From: JBBIQZ01 sp037442065
GTDB lineage: Bacteria; Patescibacteriota; CPR2_A; CG2-30-33-46
Assembly: GCA_037442065.1 (NCBI GenBank)
Contig: JBBIQZ010000019.1
Coordinates: 1 to 11,923 of the forward strand
Direction of reading: 5' to 3'
DNA: 11,923 bases
Made by a program: the position numbers and the translations under genes. The notes beneath the pieces are model-generated. The model did not search any database. It worked only from the letters and a program-made list of their open reading frames with translations, and was not told where the DNA came from. Shown piece after piece: positions 1 to 4,667 of this stretch; position 1 is the stretch's first letter; every line of letters begins with the position of its first letter.

Positions 1-87
1 CACGAAAATCACCATCCTTTGATGTATGTTGTCAAAAAGCGTGCAATGCTTAAGTATAGCAAGCAAAAATTAAAAAAGTCAAATTAA
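1..87 (+). CDS. Possible C-terminal end of an unidentified gene (partial)
   Basis: The first frame is open from the window edge to a TAA at 85-87, giving 28 residues that end in a very basic tail (YSKQKLKKSN). I do not recognise the family. The stretch is too short to exclude a chance open frame in AT-rich DNA. It also competes with a good promoter-like sequence on the opposite strand at 53-82, which could instead drive a leftward gene starting near position 15. Only the sequence to the left of the window can decide between these readings. Confidence 0.33.
   Translation, partial: HENHHPLMYVVKKRAMLKYSKQKLKKSN
53..82 (-). promoter_or_regulatory. Sigma-70-like promoter pointing out of the left edge
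   Basis: Read on the minus strand, TTGACT (82-77) and TATACT (58-53) are 18 bases apart, a near-consensus housekeeping promoter. A start site near 46 would give a short leader ending in CAAAGG just before ATG-GTG at 15-10, so a leftward gene could begin at the window edge. That conflicts with the plus-strand open frame ending at 87. The promoter call rests on sequence alone. Confidence 0.4.
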
Positions 88-153
88 TGTACAATTAAAC
101 CATTGCCAAGGATTTAGCCCTAAACAAACAAATCATTTTTAGAAAATCCTAAA

Positions 154-182
154 TTGATTCCTGCTTAAAAATTGATTATATT
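154..182 (+). promoter_or_regulatory. Promoter of the 91-aa gene, possibly leaderless
   Basis: TTGATT (154-159) and TATATT (177-182) are separated by 17 bases. The -10 box ends only 6 bases before the ATG at 189, so the predicted transcript start falls on or next to the start codon. No Shine-Dalgarno sequence precedes the ATG, which fits a leaderless mRNA. The surrounding AT richness lowers the weight of a match by eye. Confidence 0.5.
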
Positions 183-188
183 TTTGGT

Positions 189-464
189 ATGAAAAAATAT
201 GTCCACAAAAGAGGTCCGCACGGCCAAGGATTATTTATTCTAAAAGGAAAAGGTTTTGGCAAAAATCAAGCCTTAGGCCATTACGGTTATCGGCCAAAAA
301 TATGGAAAGAGTATGATCCTTTTTTATGCCCAAAGTGCGGAAAAAGGTTTATCTCGGTAAAAGAAGAAATTGAAGCTTTAGAAGAAGAAAAAAAGGATTT
401 AGAGCAAGATTTGCGCTCGGTTAATAAATTATTAAAAGAATTAAGTAAAAAGAAAGAAAAATAG
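189..464 (+). CDS. Small CxxC / coiled-coil protein of unknown function
   Basis: A 91-aa basic protein I cannot assign to a family with certainty. The N-terminal third (8-37) is rich in glycine, lysine and histidine. A single CPKCGKRF motif (C47, C50) looks like half of a zinc ribbon. Residues 57-91 form a strongly charged heptad-like helix, very likely a coiled coil. The layout (glycine-rich start, cysteine knuckle, C-terminal coiled coil) loosely recalls DUF5320-type small proteins, but the characteristic N-terminus of that family is absent. With only two cysteines, metal binding would need dimerisation (suggested by the coiled coil) or nearby histidines. Translation starts at the first ATG, just after a promoter and without a Shine-Dalgarno site. 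The gene ends 6 bases before a convergent tRNA. Codon choice and residue makeup look genuine; function unknown. Confidence 0.75.
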   Translation: MKKYVHKRGPHGQGLFILKGKGFGKNQALGHYGYRPKIWKEYDPFLCPKCGKRFISVKEEIEALEEEKKDLEQDLRSVNKLLKELSKKKEK

Positions 465-470
465 TTAATT

Positions 471-547
471 TGGTAGCAGGGGAGGGGGTCGAACCCTCGA
501 CCTCGGGCTTATGAGTCCCGCGCTCTAACCAACTGAGCTACCCTGCC
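471..547 (-). tRNA. tRNA with CAU anticodon (elongator Met or Ile2)
   Basis: The minus strand folds into a full cloverleaf: acceptor GGCAGGG/CCCTGCT with a G1-U72 wobble, D arm GCTC/GAGC, anticodon loop CTCATAA, variable loop AGGTC, T arm GAGGG/CCCTC with TTCGACC, discriminator A and an encoded CCA (473-471). The anticodon CAU with a paired first base excludes the initiator. Elongator Met and lysidine-modified Ile2 cannot be separated safely by eye. The last anticodon-stem pair is A31-G39, a mismatch shared with the tRNA-Arg at 4568. Confidence 0.95.
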
Positions 548-555
548 TTAATTAC

Positions 556-583
556 AATAAAAGAAGCCGAAGCTTCTTTTATT
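556..583 (-). terminator. Hairpin terminator between the two tRNAs
   Basis: A perfect 12-base-pair stem (556-567 with 572-583) closes a four-base loop. On the minus strand the loop reads C(UUCG)G, an exceptionally stable tetraloop, and the 3' arm is itself U-rich (GCUUCUUUUAUU). It lies downstream of tRNA-fMet and upstream of the other CAU tRNA, so it would end the fMet transcript or mark a processing point in a two-tRNA transcript. The symmetric stem could also stop plus-strand read-through. Confidence 0.7.
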
Positions 584-615
584 ATGGAAAATATTAATTG
601 AAATATCAATAAATT

Positions 616-690
616 TGGTTGCGGGGGTGGGATTCGAACCCACGACCTCCGGGTTATGAGCCCGACGAGCTGCCACTGCTCTACCCCGCG
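616..690 (-). tRNA. Initiator tRNA-fMet (CAU)
   Basis: The minus strand gives acceptor CGCGGGG/CCCCGCA with the unpaired C1-A72 that marks bacterial initiator tRNAs, and an anticodon stem with three consecutive G-C pairs (GGG/CCC) flanking CTCATAA, the second initiator hallmark. The T arm is GTGGG/CCCAC with TTCGAAT, the discriminator is A, and CCA is encoded at 618-616. The D loop is short. A promoter-like pair at 711-739 lies just upstream. Confidence 0.97.
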
Positions 691-710
691 GCAATCTAAA
701 TAACTTTTAT

Positions 711-739
711 ATATTAGTTGAATTTTATAGAAAATTCAA
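711..739 (-). promoter_or_regulatory. Promoter of tRNA-fMet, embedded in a hairpin
   Basis: On the minus strand TTGAAT (739-734) and TAATAT (716-711) are 17 bases apart, placing a start near 704, about 14 bases before the mature tRNA. The -35 box lies inside the perfect inverted repeat 717-740. Confidence 0.45.
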
Positions 740-740
740 C
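717..740 (-). terminator. Hairpin just after the ftsB stop codon
   Basis: GTTGAATTTT (717-726) and its exact complement (731-740) form a 10-base-pair stem around a 4-base loop, two bases past the ftsB stop codon. On the minus strand the stem is followed by UAAUAUAU rather than a clean U run, so termination may be weak. It overlaps the tRNA-fMet promoter spacer and -35 box. Confidence 0.45.
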
Positions 741-742
741 CC

Positions 743-1135
743 TTATTTCGCCTCAAAGAAAAAATTCCACCATTTTTGGTAATTCGGTATTTTTTCTGTT
801 TCTTCTGTGCTCTTATTATTTATTGCAAATTGCTCTTCGTTTTTTTCATTTTGAGGGAACACCAAAACTTTTTCACCTGGCTTAACTAAACCAAGCTTTT
901 CCCTAGCTTCTTTTTCTTTAAAAGTTTCGGTTTGAAAATAAGCAATTAAATCAGAAAGTTTTTGGTTCTCATTCTCGATATTGGCAATTTCACTCTCTAA
1001 ACTTTTAATTTGCTGATTTACTTTGTAATTTTGCCAAACCATTTTTCCAAGAACAAAAAAACTATAACCTACTAAAAGAAGGCCTAAAATTAAAAACCAA
1101 CGAGATCTTAAAAAATCTGGCGAAGGGATTTTCAT
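743..1135 (-). CDS. ftsB: FtsB/DivIC-like septum formation protein
   Basis: A 130-aa bitopic membrane protein of the FtsB/DivIC family, which in other bacteria joins FtsL and FtsQ/DivIB to form the divisome core that activates septal wall synthesis. Residues 13-34 are a transmembrane helix after a short basic N-terminus. Residues 36-65 form a coiled coil with regular leucine and isoleucine spacing, followed by the family signature KEKEAREKLGLVKPGEKVLV (73-92). A polar linker and an aromatic tail (YQKWWNFFF, 119-127) follow; I recall similar tails on Patescibacterial members, where they may contact partners or the membrane. A promoter-like pair at 1145-1173 sits so close to the ATG that the transcript would carry almost no leader. 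No Shine-Dalgarno site is clear. The gene follows the surface-protein gene on the same strand but is separated from it by a GC-rich hairpin. Confidence 0.88.
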   Translation of the reverse strand: MKIPSPDFLRSRWFLILGLLLVGYSFFVLGKMVWQNYKVNQQIKSLESEIANIENENQKLSDLIAYFQTETFKEKEAREKLGLVKPGEKVLVFPQNEKNEEQFAINNKSTEETEKIPNYQKWWNFFFEAK

Positions 1136-1144
1136 TCTGTCTCA

Positions 1145-1173
1145 AATCTAACACCTTAAGATAGGGAAATCAA
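1145..1173 (-). promoter_or_regulatory. Promoter of ftsB, near-leaderless
   Basis: TTGATT (1173-1168) and TAGATT (1150-1145) are 17 bases apart on the minus strand. The -10 box ends 9 bases before the ftsB ATG (1135), so the predicted start lies 0-3 bases upstream of the codon. It lies just past the GC-rich hairpin at 1185-1211, consistent with an independent transcription unit. Confidence 0.5.
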
Positions 1174-1184
1174 ATAAAGATTCT

Positions 1185-1211
1185 GGGCGGCCGCGCTTGG
1201 CGCGGCCGCCC
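1185..1211 (-). terminator. Very GC-rich terminator-like hairpin
   Basis: GGGCGGCCGCG (1185-1195) pairs exactly with 1201-1211 around a 5-base loop: 11 base pairs, all G-C, in otherwise AT-rich DNA. It begins 15 bases past the stop codon of the surface-protein gene. On the minus strand it is followed by AGAATCTTTATTTG, moderately U-rich. Most simply it is the intrinsic terminator of that highly structured transcript, separating it from ftsB. Confidence 0.7.
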
Positions 1212-1226
1212 CTCTATCCTCAAATT

Positions 1227-3245
1227 TTATTCTCTAATTCCCGGCAGTTTAGGGAATTTAAAATTTCCGAGCTTTCCCTTTTTTGTGTTGTAAACATAGT
1301 AGCCGGAAGTTCCTAAAATCAAAAGTAAAATTGAGATTAAAAATAGGTTATTGTTCTTTTTGTCGGTATTTTTTGTTTCCTCTTTTGGAGGTTCGGTTTT
1401 CTGCTCGTCTTGAGGATTGGCAGCCTTTGCCGATTCCACTATACCTTGGTTCCCTAGAGAGGCGGAAGTATTAGTATTTGTTTGAGCCAAAACTTGCGGA
1501 GTTTGCTCTTCTACTTCATTAGAGACAACACTTCCGTTCCCAGCTTTATCGTAAGCTTTAACCTCAAAGTAATAAGCTGTATTTGGCGAAAGACCGGAAA
1601 GAGTATAAGTAGTGTTGTTTCCGACATCTCTTGAGCTTGTATATTTTCCTTTTTCTGTCCCCCAGTATAAATGATATCCGCCAATACCCGAGCCTGTATC
1701 TGTACTCCCTGTCCAGCTTAAAGTTACTGAATTGGGATCTTTAGCTGTAACTTGCAAATTAGTCGGGGCAGTTGGAGCAGTGGTATCAATAGTTAAGCTC
1801 TCTTTGATAGTTTCTTCATCATCTGATTTGTTTCCTGCTTTGTCTATTGCGGTTGCTATTACTTTATAAACACCATCACCTAGACCTGTAATTGAACTAG
1901 CAGCACTTAATTCAGTAAATTGGTCTGTTCCTTGAGTAGAATAAGAACCATTAACACAATTTGCTTCTTTCGTGTAGGTTTTACTTCCTTCTGTGGTCTG
2001 TGTTTTAAATTCCACATCAACCTTTGAAACATCTTCATCTGAAGGACAATTCCCCGTAACTGTTGGATTATTGTTATTTGTCAAATTTCCGTTAAATTCT
2101 ACAAAAGCACTTCCTGTTGTTGCTCCTGGTTTTGTTAAATCGATTCCTAATTCATCTAAAGTAGTGTCGCTACCTACATTTCCTGCTAAATCTGTGGCTT
2201 GAGCTTGAACATCGTAGACGCCGGCATCTAGAGGATCAGTAATATTTACGGTCCAAGTCTCTCCATTGTTTGTTGCAGAATATGTATTAATACCAATAGT
2301 TATTTCGACAGAAGCAGTTGAATCATTAATTGCTCCTGTTAAGGTCGGGTTTTGGTCATTCGTTATTAAAGAATCCACAGAAACAACCGGCGCAGTTAAA
2401 TCAATCTCAAGTACACCGGTAGCAATACCAATATTGCCACCTTCGTCAGTAGCAGTAACTTGAAGGTTATGGGAGCCCCCAGTTAAAGAAGGAGTTATTT
2501 CTATATCCCAAGCTCCATCACCCTTATTTGCGTTACCGTAATCAGTTCCATCAATATTTACACCAATTACTGCATTTGAATCATCTATTGTACCAGTTAT
2601 TACTGGGGTTGTATCGTTAGTGTTCAATTTATCTTGATCAATGGTTACAACCGGCGCCGGCCAGTATGAATTTTGGGGGTCAGAAGTTTCTTTTAAGGAA
2701 AAATCTAGAGCATTATTATCAGTATCAACGCCGTTTGCTCTTTCAATAGACTGATTAGCACTCGGTGCTGGGGCTGATGAGCCGCCTTCGGCTGAATCTG
2801 CTGTCCCATAACCAACTAAATCAACTTGATTAGACCCAGCATCTAGTAATTTTACATGGCCGCCATCATCGGCCAAAGTTGCACTCCATGAAACATCGGG
2901 CGTCGCTTCGATATCACCAGAACCGGCTAAATAATAACCCTGAGAAGCTATTGAACCGCTTAATGTTGCCCTAGTAGTCCAACTTGAGCCTGTTGCTGAT
3001 TTGTACTTTAAAACCCAGCCTGTGATATCTATTGAACCGGCGGTTGGATTATATAATTCAACAAATTCATCGCTTGCGGCCGCACCTTTAACCTGGATTT
3101 CATTTATCACAACATTACTGCCATCCGTAGCGGCTTTTGCTTGAGGAATTAATTCTGCCACAAAAGAACTGTTTACTAAAAAAACCGAAATAGCCAAATA
3201 GGCTAAGGGTTTTTTAATCCTTTTAAATTTAAATAACTTTTTCAA
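1227..3245 (-). CDS. Surface protein: lamin-tail domain, Ig-like repeats, FN3, C-terminal anchor
   Basis: A 672-aa exported protein. Residues 1-38 are a signal peptide: basic start, hydrophobic core 13-31, AKA cleavage site. A lamin-tail domain (about 42-150) starts with VVINEIQVKG and contains DEFVELYNPT. Three Ig-like repeats follow (about 197-283, 286-371, 374-488), each with an NxNPTxTG-like start and an ATDxxGN-like end; the third has two cysteines (C400, C430) that may form a disulfide. Next come a fibronectin type III domain (492-583), a polar proline/lysine linker, a transmembrane helix (634-653) and a lysine-rich cytosolic tail. There is no LPXTG motif and no catalytic residue I recognise; an adhesive or scaffold role is inferred. 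A GTG at 3254 would extend the frame by three codons, but AGGAGG overlaps it. The TTG at 3245 sits 8 bases after that site and is the better start. A promoter and a long folded leader lie upstream. Confidence 0.87.
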   Translation of the reverse strand: MKKLFKFKRIKKPLAYLAISVFLVNSSFVAELIPQAKAATDGSNVVINEIQVKGAAASDEFVELYNPTAGSIDITGWVLKYKSATGSSWTTRATLSGSIASQGYYLAGSGDIEATPDVSWSATLADDGGHVKLLDAGSNQVDLVGYGTADSAEGGSSAPAPSANQSIERANGVDTDNNALDFSLKETSDPQNSYWPAPVVTIDQDKLNTNDTTPVITGTIDDSNAVIGVNIDGTDYGNANKGDGAWDIEITPSLTGGSHNLQVTATDEGGNIGIATGVLEIDLTAPVVSVDSLITNDQNPTLTGAINDSTASVEITIGINTYSATNNGETWTVNITDPLDAGVYDVQAQATDLAGNVGSDTTLDELGIDLTKPGATTGSAFVEFNGNLTNNNNPTVTGNCPSDEDVSKVDVEFKTQTTEGSKTYTKEANCVNGSYSTQGTDQFTELSAASSITGLGDGVYKVIATAIDKAGNKSDDEETIKESLTIDTTAPTAPTNLQVTAKDPNSVTLSWTGSTDTGSGIGGYHLYWGTEKGKYTSSRDVGNNTTYTLSGLSPNTAYYFEVKAYDKAGNGSVVSNEVEEQTPQVLAQTNTNTSASLGNQGIVESAKAANPQDEQKTEPPKEETKNTDKKNNNLFLISILLLILGTSGYYVYNTKKGKLGNFKFPKLPGIRE

Positions 3246-3542
3246 TTTGTTCACCTCCTATGTACTTTCTCCGTCCGAACTTCGGAAAATCAATCTCTTT
3301 GCCGAAGCCGAGCCCCTTACTTAAATTTTTTAAGTGAGGGACAAATTTCTTCTTTAAAATAAAATCAATCACCTTTCCAACATTAAGCAACACAAAAATT
3401 CCGTCTATATGTTGTGAAGATGATTGACTTTATCTTTTACCCCATAGCCTTAAAAGGCCATAGGCGAAGAAGTAATATCTTCTTGCTATTTAATTTTAAA
3501 TCCCCCTAATTAACTCCTTGCCTCACAACAAAGAGCTAAGTT
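3246..3542 (-). promoter_or_regulatory. Structured 5' leader of the surface-protein gene
   Basis: From the predicted start near 3542 to the TTG codon the leader runs about 297 nt with no gene in it. Read as RNA it can form AAGAAG/CUUCUU (3467-3484), an 11-pair hairpin (3441-3464), a 13-pair helix with two G-U pairs (3419-3431 with 3361-3373) enclosing 45 nt, a 12-position hairpin with one mismatch (3314-3340), and CUUCGG/CCGAAG (3302-3307 with 3280-3285). GUUGUGA (3529-3523) can also pair with UCACAAC (3417-3411), inside the loop of the 13-pair helix, which would make a pseudoknot. I do not recognise a known riboswitch class. Confidence 0.5.
3254..3259 (-). promoter_or_regulatory. Shine-Dalgarno site that decides the surface-protein start
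   Basis: The minus strand reads AGGAGGTG, an 8-base complement to the usual 16S rRNA 3' end. It overlaps the candidate GTG codon (3254-3252), leaving it no spacing, but lies 8 bases upstream of the in-frame TTG at 3245-3243, the normal distance. Confidence 0.75.
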
Positions 3543-3548
3543 ATTCTA

Positions 3549-3576
3549 AATATAAAAAACTGAAAAATTTTGTCAA
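3549..3576 (-). promoter_or_regulatory. Promoter of the surface-protein gene
   Basis: A perfect TTGACA (3576-3571) is followed after 16 bases by TATATT (3554-3549) on the minus strand, predicting a start near 3542. It is the best -35 match in the window and lies back to back with the ndk promoter. Confidence 0.65.
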
Positions 3577-3591
3577 GAAGGTTTTTTTGCC

Positions 3592-3620
3592 TTGAAGAAA
3601 AGATTTTTAAATGTTAAGAT
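3592..3620 (+). promoter_or_regulatory. Promoter of ndk
   Basis: TTGAAG (3592-3597) and TAAGAT (3615-3620) are 17 bases apart, giving a start near 3627. GAGG (3637-3640) serves as ribosome binding site, 4 bases before the ATG at 3645. The -10 region lies in a small palindrome, GTTAA-GATT-TTAAC. Confidence 0.5.
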
Positions 3621-3644
3621 TTTAACAATATCAATTGAGGGAAA

Positions 3645-4148
3645 ATGGAAAAAACTTTTGTTTTTATTAAACCTGACGGGGTAGAAAAAAACTTAATCGG
3701 CGAGATCATAAAAAGATACGAAAAGGCCGGCCTTAAGATTACAGCTTTAGAAATGACAACCGCCAGCCCGGAAATTATCGAAAAGCATTATCCTTTAGAA
3801 GAAGAGTATTTAAGATCAATTGGTGAAAAAGCTCGGGGAGCCGGCGAAAAAGTAGACGACCCGGCAGAATACGGCCGAAAAATTGTTTTAAACTTAAGAA
3901 ATTATGTTACCCGGGGGCCGATTGTAAAAATGATTTTGGAAGGTGAGGATGCCGTTGCCCTTGTTAGGCAAGTTACCGGTTTTACCGACCCTACAATAGC
4001 CGATAAAGGAACAATAAGAGGCGACTTGGGAAATGATTCTATTGCCAAAGCAAACGCCGAAGGCCGAGCAACGGAAAATTTAATCCATGCCTCCGGCTCT
4101 AAAGAAGAAGCTCAAAAAGAAATCGCTTTATGGTTTAACTCTAAATAA
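3645..4148 (+). CDS. ndk: Nucleoside diphosphate kinase
   Basis: A 167-aa cytosolic enzyme that moves the gamma phosphate from ATP to other nucleoside diphosphates through a phosphohistidine, balancing NTP pools. The start FVFIKPDGV (5-13) carries the conserved lysine (K9). KGTIRGDLG (121-129) matches the usual KGTIRGDF nucleotide-binding stretch, and ENLIHASGS (144-152) carries the phosphorylated histidine H148. The protein is some 25 residues longer than the standard bacterial form of about 140. The excess lies at about 50-80 (from YPLEEEYLRSIGEKA to DPAEYGRK), where typical enzymes have a short kinked helix region. Similar insertions occur in archaeal and Patescibacterial homologues, to my recollection. 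It has its own promoter and Shine-Dalgarno site. Its last 8 bases overlap the end of the convergent ferredoxin gene. For cells with limited nucleotide synthesis, as many Patescibacteria are, NTP interconversion is a core need. Confidence 0.96.
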   Translation: MEKTFVFIKPDGVEKNLIGEIIKRYEKAGLKITALEMTTASPEIIEKHYPLEEEYLRSIGEKARGAGEKVDDPAEYGRKIVLNLRNYVTRGPIVKMILEGEDAVALVRQVTGFTDPTIADKGTIRGDLGNDSIAKANAEGRATENLIHASGSKEEAQKEIALWFNSK

Positions 4149-4356
4149 GCGGGTGACTTTCTTCGCCTATATTCGTCCCTTCAACATAGTAAATGGCGTA
4201 ATGAGGACAGTAGCTTTTGCAAACTCCGCAGCCGTTGCAAAGCATATGGTCTATCCAAAAATGGTCTCCCATGTTTTTAATAGCCCCGTGAGGACAGGCT
4301 GAAGTGCATTTTCCGCATCGGTCGCAAGAACTTTGATTAATTTGATAATTGGCCAT
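4141..4356 (-). CDS. 2[4Fe-4S] ferredoxin
   Basis: A 71-aa bacterial-type ferredoxin, a cytosolic low-potential electron carrier. Two complete cluster motifs are visible: C11-x2-C14-x2-C17-x3-C21-P and C40-x2-C43-x2-C46-x3-C50-P. By family rule the last cysteine of each motif completes the other cluster. The region between the motifs (GDHFWIDHMLC) is short, as in clostridial ferredoxins, and a roughly 20-residue tail follows. The gene has its own promoter (4379-4407) and a weak purine-rich stretch rather than a clear Shine-Dalgarno site. It ends 8 bases inside the convergent ndk gene. About 300 bases away lies an FTR catalytic subunit, a ferredoxin-using enzyme, so this protein is an attractive electron donor for it. 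That partnership is inferred from proximity and family knowledge, since the two genes are in separate transcription units with tRNA-Arg between them. Confidence 0.94.
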   Translation of the reverse strand: MANYQINQSSCDRCGKCTSACPHGAIKNMGDHFWIDHMLCNGCGVCKSYCPHYAIYYVEGTNIGEESHPLI

Positions 4357-4378
4357 AATTTATCTTTTTATCATTTAT

Positions 4379-4407
4379 ATTGTACTATTTAGAAGAGTTT
4401 TTAACAA
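4379..4407 (-). promoter_or_regulatory. Promoter of the ferredoxin gene
   Basis: TTGTTA (4407-4402) and TACAAT (4384-4379) are 17 bases apart on the minus strand, predicting a leader of about 16 bases before the ATG at 4356. The leader has only a weak AAAAAGAT purine tract. Confidence 0.5.
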
Positions 4408-4439
4408 TTCCGATAGATAAAGATATAATTAGAATGAAA

Positions 4440-4562
4440 TAATTTTTCAATTTTTAATTTTCAATTTTTAATCAATTCCTAAATGATTTAATTTTTAAAC
4501 ATTTGAAAATTAATTAATTGGTAATTTATTAGAAATTAGAAATTGAGAATTAGAAATTTTAT
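4440..4562. repeat. AT-rich palindromic repeat element
   Basis: A non-coding stretch, almost pure A and T, with ordered structure. The left part holds a tandem repeat of period 14 (CAATTTTTAATTTT at 4448-4461, then again from 4462). The right part (4528-4560) repeats TTAGAAA-type units that are roughly its reverse complement. The centre has an 8-base-pair stem, TTAATTTT (4488-4495) with AAAATTAA (4506-4513). Overall it is an imperfect inverted repeat of about 120 bases directly before tRNA-Arg. From memory, related CAATTTTTAATTTT...GAAAATTAATTAATTG arrays recur in Patescibacterial genomes; this cannot be checked here. Confidence 0.55.
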
Positions 4563-4567
4563 AGTAT

Positions 4568-4642
4568 GCCCCCATAGTTCAACGGATAGAACAAGGGACT
4601 CCTAAGCCCTAGATGATCGTTCGATTCGATCTGGGGGCACCA
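4568..4642 (+). tRNA. tRNA-Arg (CCU)
   Basis: Complete cloverleaf: acceptor GCCCCCA/TGGGGGC, D arm GTTC/GAAC, anticodon loop CTCCTAA, 4-base variable loop, T arm GATCG/CGATC with loop TTCGATT, discriminator A, encoded CCA at 4640-4642. Anticodon CCU reads AGG arginine codons. The inner anticodon-stem pair is A31-G39, the same mismatch as in the CAU tRNA at 471-547. It stands alone, facing away from the ferredoxin gene. Confidence 0.96.
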
Positions 4643-4667
4643 TTTGGAAAGTGACGAGATAACGCCT

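Noticed and set aside
1185..1211. NotI-site cloning or adapter artefact
   Set aside because: The sites are symmetric arms of a hairpin placed exactly after a stop codon, as expected for a natural terminator; flanking sequence is continuous.
1283..2463. Plus-strand open frames antisense to the surface-protein gene
   Set aside because: They lie wholly inside a well-supported 672-codon gene, have no ribosome binding sites and give composition-driven sequences.
3246..3542. Known riboswitch class (c-di-GMP-I, c-di-AMP, SAM, cobalamin) in the surface-gene leader
   Set aside because: GGGG-containing and hairpin parts gave superficial resemblance, but I could not match the conserved core of any of these classes.
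4087..4302. Open frame bridging the ends of ndk and ferredoxin
   Set aside because: It overlaps both supported genes in another frame and shows no recognisable protein features.
4440..4562. CRISPR array
   Set aside because: Repeat units are short (period 14) and adjacent, with no unique spacers of constant length.
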